From Natronomonas halophila (GTDB taxonomy: Archaea; Halobacteriota; Halobacteria; Halobacteriales; Haloarculaceae), in NCBI RefSeq assembly GCF_013391085.1, contig NZ_CP058334.1, positions 62,001 to 126,000 of the forward strand: DNA of 64,000 nt, given 5' to 3'. Below are positions 44,457 through 52,898 of this stretch, piece after piece (the first letter of the stretch is position 1; every line of letters begins with the position of its first letter). Below the pieces are notes generated by a model, which saw only the letters and a program-made list of their open reading frames with translations, searched no databases and was not told where the DNA came from. The translations under genes were made by a program, and so were the position numbers.

Positions 44457-45962
44457 TCAGTCGAGTCGGTCGCGGAGCGAGACCTTGTCGATTTTCTGCG
44501 TCGACGTCTTCGGGAGTTCCTCGACGAACCGGAACTCCTTGGGGACCTTGTAGCCGGCGAGGTGGTCCCGAATCAGTGCCTCCAGTTCCTCGGGCGTCGT
44601 ATCGCCGACGACGAACGCGACGATTCGTTCGCCGAGGCGGTCGTCGGGTCGGCCGACGACGGCGGCCTCTTGAATCTCGTCGGCCGCATAGAGGACGTCC
44701 TCGATTTCGCGCGGGTAGACGTTCTCCCCGCCCGTGATAATCATGTCATCGAGTCGGTCCTCGACGAAGAGGTATCCGTCGGCGTCCATCCGCCCGATGT
44801 CGCCGGAGCGGAACCACGTCCGGCCGTCGCGGTCGACGAACGCGTTCTGGTTTTTCTCGGGGAGGTCGTAATAGCCGGCCATCACCGTATCGCCGTGCCA
44901 GAGGAGTTCGCCCTTCTCGTTGGCGCCGACCGCCTCGCGGGTGTTCGGGTCTTCGATTCGAACGTCCATGACGTCGTTGCAGACCTTACCGATGCTGCCC
45001 GCTTTCCGGTCTTCGTCGCCGATACGATTGATGGCCGCCAGCGGTGTCGTTTCCGTCATCCCGTAGCCCTCCAGCAGCGTACAGTCGAAGGCTTCCTCGA
45101 CGGCCTCGATGCGCTCTTTCGGCATCGGTGCGCCGCCGACGCCGATGACCTCCAGCGACGAGAGGTCGTAGGCGTCGACGTCGTCGACCGCGAGGAGGTC
45201 GATGACCATCGTGGGGATGAGGAACGTGTAGGTGACGCCGTGTGTCTCGATGGCGTCGAGCGCCGTCTCGGGGTCCCAGGCCGGCAGGAAGTGGTTGGTC
45301 GCACCCGCGAAGACGAACGGCGTCGTGGTGATGTTCAGCCCGGAGACGTGGAAACACGGACAGACCGTGAGGCCGACCTCGTTTTCGCTCCAGTCCATGT
45401 AGCGCAGGAATCCCCTGGCGTTCGTCGAGAGGTTCTGGTGGGTGTGTCTGACGCCCTTCGGGCGGCCGGTCGTTCCGGAGGTGTACATCATCTCGGCGAC
45501 CTCCGACTCCTTTCGCGGATGGACGTCGTAGGCCGAATCCGCGTCGGCGATGAGGCCATCGTATGCGGTTCCGAGCTCGCCGCCGACAACAATCGTGTGT
45601 TCGACGGAATCGACGTCCAGTCCCGCGATGACGTCCTCGAACGTTCCCGTGGTCACGACGGCCCTCGCACCGGCGTCTTCGAGGACGAACTGTATCTCCT
45701 CGCCCTCGAAGCGCATGTTTATCGGGAAGGGAATCGCGCCGCGTTTCATCGCCCCGAAGTAGGCGACGGCGAAGGTCACGCCGTTGGGGAGATACAGTGC
45801 GACTCGGTCGCCGGCATCGATACCGAGACCGTCGAGGGCGTTGGCGAAGGCGTTCGTCTCGGCCGCGAACTCCTCGAAGGTCAACTCACGCTCGGGGTCG
45901 GTAATCGCGGTTTTCGTGGGACTGTCTCGTGCCGCTGTATCGACACAGTTGGCAAAGTTCAT
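44457..45962 (-). CDS. AMP-forming fatty-acyl-CoA ligase
   Basis: 501 residues, ANL family. YTSGTTGRPKG, EGYGMTETTP, RSGDIGRMDADGYLFVEDRLDDMIITGGENVYP all intact. The terminal motif is KTSTQKIDKVSL: the adenylation Lys is present but the preceding Gly is Gln. It resembles long-chain fatty-acid/FadD-type or O-succinylbenzoate-type ligases of short length. It activates an unknown acid. It converges with the ACAD10/11-like gene 33 bp away. Confidence 0.92.
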   Translation of the reverse strand: MNFANCVDTAARDSPTKTAITDPERELTFEEFAAETNAFANALDGLGIDAGDRVALYLPNGVTFAVAYFGAMKRGAIPFPINMRFEGEEIQFVLEDAGARAVVTTGTFEDVIAGLDVDSVEHTIVVGGELGTAYDGLIADADSAYDVHPRKESEVAEMMYTSGTTGRPKGVRHTHQNLSTNARGFLRYMDWSENEVGLTVCPCFHVSGLNITTTPFVFAGATNHFLPAWDPETALDAIETHGVTYTFLIPTMVIDLLAVDDVDAYDLSSLEVIGVGGAPMPKERIEAVEEAFDCTLLEGYGMTETTPLAAINRIGDEDRKAGSIGKVCNDVMDVRIEDPNTREAVGANEKGELLWHGDTVMAGYYDLPEKNQNAFVDRDGRTWFRSGDIGRMDADGYLFVEDRLDDMIITGGENVYPREIEDVLYAADEIQEAAVVGRPDDRLGERIVAFVVGDTTPEELEALIRDHLAGYKVPKEFRFVEELPKTSTQKIDKVSLRDRLD

Positions 45963-46265
45963 CGGACGGTCAGGGTGTCGCAGTTACAGTCTAAAACGTT
46001 TTCGCCGGATGGAACGGAATTCGGTCGATTCGAAGCCGCACGGCAGAAAGCACCCGCTGGGGCAACACGGGTGGGACCATGGTTTCGATGGCGGCGACAG
46101 TCCTGTGTGAACTGTGCCCCGAATAGGTTGATTCGACCATGAGTTATATTCCCACAGGTATGAGAAATCCTTGCCGGTTGGGGCCCCGAATTACTCGTAC
46201 TGACCGGAGCCAAACGTCTTCAGTAGGCCGATATCCGCAGAACAGGAAGGAAGATGAAACCGGAG
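45963..46265. other. Intergenic region, no gene seen
   Basis: 303 bp between two minus-strand genes. It holds the promoter region of the 44457-45962 ligase (a TTTTAG-like element near 45993). The rest shows no credible coding frame, tRNA or repeat. Confidence 0.5.
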
Positions 46266-47876
46266 TTACCGGCTGAGTTCGTATCCGCTTTCCCGGTCCC
46301 AGGCGCCGTTGGTTCCCTCGGATTGGAGGTCCTGCTTGCGGATTTTGCCCGAGGGGTTCCGCGGGAGGTCGTCCCGGATTTCGATGTACCGGGGGACCTT
46401 GAGGTACGGGAGTCGTTTCTCGCAGTGGCGACAGATTTCGACCGGCGAGACGTCGGCACCGTCCGCCGGTACGACGACCGCTTTGATGTCCTCCTCGCCG
46501 CCTTCGTTCATCACGCCGATTACCGTCGAGTGGTCGACGGCGGGGAGTGCGTCGATTACGCTCTCGATTTCTAGCGACGAGATGCGGCCGGCGATGCGAC
46601 CACGATAGAGGGAGTTCTCCTTGGTCGCCACGAAGTAGACGTAGCCGTCCTCGTCGCGGTAGCCGATGCCGCCGGTGTGAATCCACTGGTTACGACAGTC
46701 CTCGATGGTCTGTTCGGGATTGCCGTAGTAGCCCTTCATCATGGTGTTCGGTCGGGTCGGCCGAACGACGATTTCGCCGCGCTCGCCCGTCTGGACGGGC
46801 CAGTCGTTCTCGTCGACGATCTCGAGTTCGACGTAGGACGGCGGTTTGCCGACGCTTTCGAGGTTTCGGTCGCCCCGGCGGTTGTACGCCGCCAGCGTCG
46901 ATACCTGCGTCGTTCCGTACCCCTCCATAATGGTGAGGTCGAACCGTTCCTCGAAGTTCCGGAACAGTTCCTCGTCGGAGGCGAACCCCGGGCTGGCACC
47001 GACGGCGAGTTCGGCCGGGGTCGTTCCGCCGGCGGGCCCGATATCCTGATTGTATAGCACCGAGAGCATCCGACTGAGATAGAGAAAGACCGTCGCGTCG
47101 TAGGTGTCGATCTGGTCCCAGAAGAGTTCGGGCTCGAACCGGTCCTCGAAGACGAACTCGGCGTTCGCCAGAAGCGTTCCCATCACGCCGAGTTGGAACG
47201 TGTAGATACTGTATAGCGGCAGCGTCGTGAACACCCGGTCCTCACCCGAGTAATCGAAGAGGTTTTTGGCGGCCTCCCAGCCGGTGTTGACATACGAGAA
47301 GTGGGGCATGAGAACGCCTTTCGGCTGGTTGGTCGGATGCTGCTGGATGTACGTCAGCGAGACCGTATCGGCGGCCTCGACGGAGGTTTCGGGTGGGGCG
47401 GGGTCGGAACCCTCCACGAGGTCGTGGAAGTCCCAGTAGTGGTGGCCGTCAGCCGCGTCCCCGAGGAAGTACTCCCGTGTCAGTTCGGGAGCCTGGTCTT
47501 CGACCTCCTCGTAGTCCGGTCGCGTGGTCGAATCCAAAAGCAGCACGTCGATATCCGACTCCGAGAGGACGTACGCGAGCGTATCACCCGTAAATCGCGT
47601 GTCGATGGGCGTCGCGACGGCACCGATTTTGGCGAGCGCGAAGAAGGCGAACACGTACTCCGGTGAGTTGTACATGAAGAGCCCGACGTGGTCGCCCGGT
47701 TCGATACCCTGGTCGAGGAAACCGTTGGCGACCATGTTGGCCTTCCGATCGAGTTCGCCGAAGGAAACCGTCCGTTCCTGGTACTGCAGGAACTGCTCGT
47801 CTTCCCGCTCTGCGGCTTTGGTTTCGAGGGCGTCCCTGACCGTCCGGATGGATTCGGGAGGCGAGATGTCGCTCAT
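46266..47876 (-). CDS. Degenerate AMP-ligase-fold protein (CaiC/FadD-like, probable pseudoenzyme)
   Basis: 536 residues, intact frame, clearly an ANL adenylating enzyme by overall sequence and C-terminal NPSGKIRKQDL. Three core motifs are lost. The phosphate loop after Tyr176 reads IQQHPTNQPKG instead of TSGTTGxPKG. The YGxTE motif is YGTTQ (Gln324). The ribose-binding TGD motif is TGG (Gly403). The hinge region is also altered (KENSLYRGRIAGRIS). The adenylation Lys remains. ATP-dependent adenylation as usually drawn is therefore unlikely. It starts inside the stop of the IclR regulator gene (4-bp overlap), so both are one operon. It may be a regulatory or binding partner. Confidence 0.9.
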   Translation of the reverse strand: MSDISPPESIRTVRDALETKAAEREDEQFLQYQERTVSFGELDRKANMVANGFLDQGIEPGDHVGLFMYNSPEYVFAFFALAKIGAVATPIDTRFTGDTLAYVLSESDIDVLLLDSTTRPDYEEVEDQAPELTREYFLGDAADGHHYWDFHDLVEGSDPAPPETSVEAADTVSLTYIQQHPTNQPKGVLMPHFSYVNTGWEAAKNLFDYSGEDRVFTTLPLYSIYTFQLGVMGTLLANAEFVFEDRFEPELFWDQIDTYDATVFLYLSRMLSVLYNQDIGPAGGTTPAELAVGASPGFASDEELFRNFEERFDLTIMEGYGTTQVSTLAAYNRRGDRNLESVGKPPSYVELEIVDENDWPVQTGERGEIVVRPTRPNTMMKGYYGNPEQTIEDCRNQWIHTGGIGYRDEDGYVYFVATKENSLYRGRIAGRISSLEIESVIDALPAVDHSTVIGVMNEGGEEDIKAVVVPADGADVSPVEICRHCEKRLPYLKVPRYIEIRDDLPRNPSGKIRKQDLQSEGTNGAWDRESGYELSR

Positions 47877-48649
47877 CGGTCGCTTCCCTCCTCGGAGAGC
47901 GTCCCGGTGATATCCGATGCGACCGACTGCAGCAGCGATGGGATGTCATCATCGAGGCTTTCGCCGCCGAAATCATGCGAATATCCGAACACGCCGATTG
48001 CATGTGACTGGCCGTGGGTGTCACGAAAGGCAACGCCGATGGATTGGACGCCGAGTGCCGCTTCACCATCCGTGTACGCGTACCCCTGGTCGCGCACCTC
48101 TTCGAGTTGGTCGAGCAGTACCGCTTCGTCGGTCACCGTTTGGCTCGTATACTCGGGGAGTCCGTGGTGGTCGAGTATCTTCCGTATGTACTCGTCGGAC
48201 TGTTGGGCGAGAATCGCCTTGCCGGGGCCGTGCGTGTGGAGGTACGACCGTTTCCCGACCCGACCGAAGATGACCCGACCGTCCTCCGGCACCGACGTAT
48301 CGACGAAGATGCCCCGGCCGATTTCCTCGGTGATCCACCACGCTGCCTGCGAGGTTTCGGCAGCAACCTCGTCGAGGGCTGCCTCGACCACGGTTCCGAT
48401 TTCGAGGCTGTTCCGTGCTGCCATCCCGTGAGTCAGGAACCGCAGGCCGACCCGGTAGGTTCCGTCGCGGTTCACTACGTACCCGAGCGATTCGAGGGTG
48501 CTCACGTAATTGTGGACGGTGCTTTTGGATACGTCCAGATAGTCGGTTAGTTCGCTGATCGTGGCACCATCCTGTTTCTGGATGATGCCGACTATTTCGA
48601 ACCCCGTCTGGACGGATTTGACGTGACGAGAGGACGATGCGGAGAACAT
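47873..48649 (-). CDS. IclR family transcriptional regulator
   Basis: 258 residues. N-terminal winged helix (about 15-75: FEIVGIIQKQDGATISELTDYLDVSKSTVHNYVSTLESLGYV) and C-terminal IclR effector domain (GKAILAQQSDEYIRKIL, VRDQGYAYTDGEAALGVQSIGVAFRD). It binds DNA as a dimer or tetramer and senses a small acid or its derivative. GTTTAAATAC at 48671-48680 lies about 27 nt before the ATG. It is cotranscribed with the degenerate ligase and closes the catabolic block, so it may control genes in that block. No operator repeat common to these promoters was found. Confidence 0.93.
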   Translation of the reverse strand: MFSASSSRHVKSVQTGFEIVGIIQKQDGATISELTDYLDVSKSTVHNYVSTLESLGYVVNRDGTYRVGLRFLTHGMAARNSLEIGTVVEAALDEVAAETSQAAWWITEEIGRGIFVDTSVPEDGRVIFGRVGKRSYLHTHGPGKAILAQQSDEYIRKILDHHGLPEYTSQTVTDEAVLLDQLEEVRDQGYAYTDGEAALGVQSIGVAFRDTHGQSHAIGVFGYSHDFGGESLDDDIPSLLQSVASDITGTLSEEGSDR

Positions 48650-49150
48650 GGGTACCTGTTGCGGAGGTCCGTTTAAATACTTACCGGCGATTCTGGATTC
48701 GACCCCGATTTGTTATCTCAAATACTCGAATACCGTCCACATATACTGCACGTAACTCTCATCCAAATTCGGAGTTGACGTAGTCATTCTCACTAGTACG
48801 ACGATTTCGACCACTATCTGGGAACATCGTAGTTCACCGTTCAGGTTTTGTAAACGCTATCTCTGGACGAGATATTACGTCAGCGGCGGCTATGCGTATG
48901 AGGAGGCGCGCTTGCGTGACACATCGCCGAATGTGGATTGCCGTCCACGATATGTATGGTATTCCTTCACACCCAATAGGTGTTCGTCCACCATAGATGG
49001 ACGACAGGACGGTCGATTGCTGGTCGGCGACCACAGTATCGAGGATGCGCCCGCCATCGACCGTATGGAGGAGAACTGCCCAGAGGAACAACCTCCCAAA
49101 GGGAGGTGTGGTGGACATGCTAGTACGTCGCGTCCGTCGACGCCCAACTG

Positions 49151-49226
49151 GATAACAAAATTATGTCTGTTATTTTCAGTTGACGTCTATCATAGTTCGG
49201 TGGCTTCCGGACCCGGAACTCAGCTC
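49151..49226 (+). repeat. Diverged repeat unit, copy A
   Basis: It begins GATAACAAAATTA, identical over 13 bases to 49345-49357. In the same relative frame it encodes ITKLCLLFSVDVYHSSVASG then PGTQL, which parallels ITKLGLFVLAVLYNGYRSG then PGPQF of copy B with a one-codon gap. The protein-level similarity outlasting the DNA similarity suggests both came from a once-coding sequence. Confidence 0.5.
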
Positions 49227-49342
49227 ACGTGTCCATCGTGAGGTCTCAGGCATTCGCTGCTGGTTTTCGCGCTCTTATCGTCGCTGTTTATGTTCCTATA
49301 GCGCCGAATAAATCAAACGGAACATAGCGATTCTATCGCCAT

Positions 49343-49570
49343 ATGATAACAAAATTAGGGTTGTTTGTCCTAGCGGTGCTGTATAACGGATACCGAAGTG
49401 GCCCAGGTCCGCAATTCAGTCTACGCGGGTGGTTTCACTGTCGTGTAGGAAGCGTGTTTGGTCGGCTGGCCGCCTTTCTGTTTCCGCTATTAGTTCGGCT
49501 CGATGAGGTCGCGGTAAGCGTGGATCCGTTGAGCGGGAGGAGCGGGGTCAGCATACTGCTGGTGGCGTAA
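49343..49570 (+). pseudogene. Diverged repeat unit, copy B, with a doubtful 75-codon frame
   Basis: An ATG at 49343 opens a 75-residue frame whose first 25 residues match copy A 194 bp upstream. The N-terminus is hydrophobic and the rest has no family match. The frame lies in a gene-poor region and lacks a clear TATA box at the right spacing. It may be a real small membrane protein or the remains of one. I favour a remnant because the neighbouring copy is visibly decayed. Confidence 0.3.
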
Positions 49571-50082
49571 ATACATATGCGGTTATATAGTTGATATCTG
49601 ATGATTTAGAATATACATAAATAACTTTATCTTTTAACTAAGACACTCAAAGCGCAGGCTTGATCGAGCCGATGCTGTCCTCAAATCGGATCTATCCCTG
49701 TGGGAGTACAGCGTCAGCTTGAGCTACAGCCAAACTTATTTCCAGAGAGTTTATTTTGGAATATATATTAAATCATTCAATATTTTGAACATCTAGTACT
49801 TATGTGGAAAATAGTAAGTATATATCCGTAACAGACCTCAGTACGAACCACGGTCTCGTCGTCCACAACGTGATTCGACTCGCGTTGTTAGTCGGCCGTA
49901 GATCGACTTTTGACACCACATTGTGAATTAACGCATAAATCAAATCTCGCTTATTATCAGATCTCAATATCATATCTATTTTTGATAAAACAGCCAGGTC
50001 ATCACAGGCTGCCGTCACGGTGAACCACTCTTAGCCAATCGCAGCCTGTGGTTTGAAATCACTTACCGCACTATCAGGATGT

Positions 50083-50556
50083 ATGGGGGAGAACCCTATC
50101 GACGAATACTACGACCGCTACGTGGAGGGGTGGAACAACCACGACCCGGAGACGGTGATGGAAGCGTTCGCCGACGGTGGAACCGTTTCCGACCCGGCCA
50201 CCGACGGGACGCTCTCGGGCGATGAGATTCGGGAGTGGGTCGAGGAGACAACCGAGGGATTTCCGGACGTCCGTTTCGAGGTGGACCGCCGTTCATCGGA
50301 CGAGGAGGCGGGCCGGCTGTTCGTCGAATGGACGATGTACGGCACTCATGACGGCCCGTTCGGGCCGCTCCCACCCACGGGAGAATCGGTCGAGTTGAGC
50401 GGCGTCGACGTGATTTGCTTCTCCGAGGACGGCATCACCTCCATCGACGGGTACTTCGATATGACCGAGTTCAAGGCGGAACTCGGACTCACCTTTCCCG
50501 CCGTTATCGGAACACTCCCGAAACTCGCCGTCGGTGCCGTCAAGCAAGCAGTGTGA
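50083..50556 (+). CDS. SnoaL-like / NTF2-fold protein
   Basis: 157 residues from the ATG at 50083 (MGENPIDEYYDRY). The opening YVEGWNNHDPETVMEAFADGGTVSDP, then VEWTMYGTHDGPFGPLPPTG and VDVICFSEDGITSIDGYFD, is the SnoaL-like polyketide-cyclase/ester-cyclase pattern of the NTF2 fold. Many such proteins are isomerases, dehydratases or small-ligand binders; most in archaea are uncharacterised. It follows the gene-poor block and converges with a GNAT gene 24 bp away. Confidence 0.82.
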   Translation: MGENPIDEYYDRYVEGWNNHDPETVMEAFADGGTVSDPATDGTLSGDEIREWVEETTEGFPDVRFEVDRRSSDEEAGRLFVEWTMYGTHDGPFGPLPPTGESVELSGVDVICFSEDGITSIDGYFDMTEFKAELGLTFPAVIGTLPKLAVGAVKQAV

Positions 50557-50580
50557 GGCGAGAGACGGTCCCGCTCGTTT

Positions 50581-51207
50581 CTACCACTCGAACGTGGCGT
50601 CGTACTCGCCACCGGTGGCTTCCTGCCATTCCGCAGCGGTAATCGAGTAACGAACCGTATCCCGCGGTTCGCCACCCATGACGAGGGTGTTCCGAAGCAG
50701 GCCTTCCTTGCGGCCGCCGAGCGCGTTGACGTACTTCTCGATAGCACGCTGGGACTTCTCGTTATCGGGCGCGTGGGTGACGGCAACGACTTCTAGGTCC
50801 AGTACGTCGAAGGCCAGCGCGACGATGGTACGTGCGCGTTCGCCCGAGTAGCCCCGGCCCCAGAAGGGCTTGCGGAACCAGACGCCGAGGTTACCGCGGC
50901 GGTGGTCCCAGTCCACGCTGAGGTTGCAGGCACCGGCGAACTCGCCGGCATCGTCCTCGCTGTCACAGGGGTAGATGGCATAGTCGACGCCCTCGTTTTC
51001 ATCGAACTGTTCGCCGACCTGTTCGACGAACTCCATCGTCTCCTTGGGATGCTGATGGGGCCCCCACGTCACCCACTTGGTAATCTCTTCGATGCCGGGG
51101 GCGCCTTCCCTGGCGTGCTCGTACATCTCGTAGGGGTCGAAGTAGTCCGGGTGGACGACCTCGTATCGGAGGCGGGGACTCTCGATGGCGGTCGGAAAGA
51201 GGGCCAT
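50581..51207 (-). CDS. GNAT family N-acetyltransferase (RimJ/RimL type)
   Basis: 208 residues. The RimJ/RimL-like GNAT pattern is clear: SPRLRYEVVHPDYFDPY at the N-terminus, GVWFRKPFWGRGYSGERARTIVALAFDVL with the acetyl-CoA loop (RGYSGER), and VTHAPDNEKSQRAIEKYVNALGGRKEG (the N-x-x-S-x-R-A-I-E-K motif). It would acetylate a protein N-terminus or small amine. It lies downstream of carA on the same strand (64-bp gap) but no link is evident. Confidence 0.87.
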   Translation of the reverse strand: MALFPTAIESPRLRYEVVHPDYFDPYEMYEHAREGAPGIEEITKWVTWGPHQHPKETMEFVEQVGEQFDENEGVDYAIYPCDSEDDAGEFAGACNLSVDWDHRRGNLGVWFRKPFWGRGYSGERARTIVALAFDVLDLEVVAVTHAPDNEKSQRAIEKYVNALGGRKEGLLRNTLVMGGEPRDTVRYSITAAEWQEATGGEYDATFEW

Positions 51208-51271
51208 ACCAGCGAGTGTATGGGAGATGGAAAAAGGGTTGCTGGAGGTTGCGAAAGAATACCGAGGCCCG

Positions 51272-52336
51272 TTAATCGGCGTTCGGCTTCGGCGCGGCTT
51301 CGGTCATCTCGATGACGTCGTCGAAGAAGCCGAGGGTGTCGTGGGGGCCGGGGTTGGCTTCGGGGTGATACTGGCGGGTGATGATGTCCAGTTCGTCGCT
51401 TTCGAGGCCTTCAGGGGTGTCGTCGTTGACGTTAATCTGGGTGACTTCGAGTTGGCCGGGTTCGGCGACGGTGTAACCGTGGTTCTGGGTCGTCATGACG
51501 ACTTTCTTGCTGCGGAGGTCCTGAACGGGCTGGTTGACGCCGCGGTGGCCGAACTCCATCTTCTCGGTTTCGCCGCCGAGCGCCTCGGCGATGACCTGCT
51601 GGCCGAGACAGATGCCGGCCAGCGGCAGGTCGCCGACGTACTCGTCGACCAAGGCGGCGGCCTCCTCGAAGTTCTTGGGGTCGCCGGGGCCGTTGGAGAT
51701 GAAGAGGACGTCAGGGTCGACCGATTCGACGTCGGCGACGGTGGCGTCGTAGGGCAGAATCTCGACGGTAGCGTCGCGGTCGACCAGCGAACTGGTAATC
51801 GAGCCCTTGGCGCCGCAGTCGATGAGGGCGACGGTCGGGCCGTCGCCATCCGGGTTGTGGGTCAGTCGGTCGTCGACGCTGACCTGTGCGCCGATTTCGG
51901 TGTGTTCGCTCATGCCCTTGCACTTGCTGAGTTCCTCCTCGGCGGCTTCGGGCGTGGCGTCGGGGCCGGCAGCGATGCCGCATTTCATCGCACCCTCCTC
52001 GCGGATGTTGGTGACGAGGTCGCGAGTGTCGAGGTGGTCGACGGCCGGGATGCCCTCCTCGGTGAGCCACTCGGCGACGTCCTCGGTGAACTCGCGGGCG
52101 ACGGCGGCGCGCGGGTGGACGCGGTCGGATTCGAACCGCTCCTCTCGGACGCCGTAGTTGCCGATGAGCGGATACGAGAAGGTGAGGACCTGTTCCTCGT
52201 AACTCGGGTCCGTCAGTGATTCCTCGTAGCCGGTGTAAGCGGTTGTAAAGACCAGTTCCCCGCGTGTACGGCCGGGTGCACGAGCGCGGGCCTCGACGAC
52301 CTGCCCGTTCTCCATGGCCACGTAGGCGTCCGTCAT
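51272..52336 (-). CDS. carA: Carbamoyl-phosphate synthase small (glutaminase) subunit
   Basis: 354 residues, slightly shorter than bacterial CarA. The N-terminal CPSase domain has YTGYEESLTDPSYEEQVLTFSYP. The class I glutamine amidotransferase domain has catalytic Cys in GICLGQQ and the His/Glu pair in QYHPEANPGP. It hydrolyses glutamine and channels ammonia to CarB (carB is at 407-3646). It is divergent from an Lrp-type regulator. The 102-bp region between them contains the perfect palindrome at 52388-52402, placed as at carB. Confidence 0.97.
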   Translation of the reverse strand: MTDAYVAMENGQVVEARARAPGRTRGELVFTTAYTGYEESLTDPSYEEQVLTFSYPLIGNYGVREERFESDRVHPRAAVAREFTEDVAEWLTEEGIPAVDHLDTRDLVTNIREEGAMKCGIAAGPDATPEAAEEELSKCKGMSEHTEIGAQVSVDDRLTHNPDGDGPTVALIDCGAKGSITSSLVDRDATVEILPYDATVADVESVDPDVLFISNGPGDPKNFEEAAALVDEYVGDLPLAGICLGQQVIAEALGGETEKMEFGHRGVNQPVQDLRSKKVVMTTQNHGYTVAEPGQLEVTQINVNDDTPEGLESDELDIITRQYHPEANPGPHDTLGFFDDVIEMTEAAPKPNAD

Positions 52337-52387
52337 TACGAGAAGCGTATGTTACACCCCCAATTAACGCTTGTGTTCGAAACAGAG

Positions 52388-52402
52388 TTACGAAATTCGT
52401 AA
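52388..52402. promoter_or_regulatory. Palindrome between carA and lrp (candidate Lrp site)
   Basis: TTACGAAATTCGTAA is a perfect 7+1+7 palindrome, 52 nt upstream of the carA ATG and 36 nt upstream of the Lrp start. It shares the octamer TTACGAAA with the carB palindrome at 3697-3709, found 51 nt upstream of carB. The size and symmetry fit an Lrp/AsnC dimer site. Confidence 0.6.
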
Positions 52403-52438
52403 TCGGTAAGTGACCCCGGACGCAACGCTCACACCTCG

Positions 52439-52852
52439 ATGGACGACCTCGACCGCCAGATACTGGCCATCCTCCGGCGTGACTCCCGGACGCCCTACAC
52501 CGAAATCGCCGACGAAATCGGCACCTCGGAGGGGACGGTTCGCAACCGTGTCGAACGCCTCATCGACGAGGGAGTCATCGAACGCTTTACCATCGCCACG
52601 CGGACCGGCAACGTCAAAGCGATGGTCGAAATCGGCGTCGCCGTCGACGTCGATACGGGCGGCATCTCCGACCGGATGGCCGACTGGAAGGAGGTCGACT
52701 TCGTCTGGCAGGTCTCCGGCGAGGAGGACATCGTCGTCGTCGCCGACACCACGGACACCGGCACGCTCAACGACATGATTACCCGCGCCCGCGAACTCGA
52801 CGAGGTCGTCTCGACGAAGACGCGCCTGATTCTCGACGAAAAGCTCGGATAG
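52439..52852 (+). CDS. Lrp/AsnC family transcriptional regulator
   Basis: 137 residues, full-length Lrp. HTH at about 1-60 (DDLDRQILAILRRDSRTPYTEIADEIGTSEGTVRNRVERLIDEGVI, recognised in pieces) and a RAM ligand-binding domain at about 65-137 (VKAMVEIGVAVD, VWQVSGEEDIVVVADTTD). Such proteins respond to amino acids and often act at the adjacent divergent gene, here carA. The matching palindrome upstream of carB suggests it coordinates both carbamoyl phosphate synthase genes, perhaps with glutamine or arginine status. The link is inferred. Confidence 0.92.
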   Translation: MDDLDRQILAILRRDSRTPYTEIADEIGTSEGTVRNRVERLIDEGVIERFTIATRTGNVKAMVEIGVAVDVDTGGISDRMADWKEVDFVWQVSGEEDIVVVADTTDTGTLNDMITRARELDEVVSTKTRLILDEKLG

Positions 52853-52898
52853 GGGGCGAGTCGAAGAGTCCTTAACAGCCACCCCCATTGCAAAAGCC

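Larger units (their letters stand above)
48650..50082. other. Gene-poor block at the right border of the catabolic region
   Basis: 1.4 kb between divergent genes. The first part (48.7-49.3 kb) has moderate GC with small hairpins: ACCTCCC-AAA-GGGAGGT near 49086-49105, and CGTCCA paired with TGGACG near 48986-49004. The second part (49.57-50.05 kb) is strongly AT-rich. Frames at 48834-49118, 48912-49241 and 49800-50018 have no recognisable family, acidic bias or promoter. A decayed duplication is at 49151/49345. The block looks like eroded DNA but contains no identifiable transposase. Confidence 0.6.

Noticed and set aside
49800-50018. 72-codon minus-strand frame in the right border block
   Set aside because: AT-rich, not acidic, no match and no start signal. 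Could be chance.
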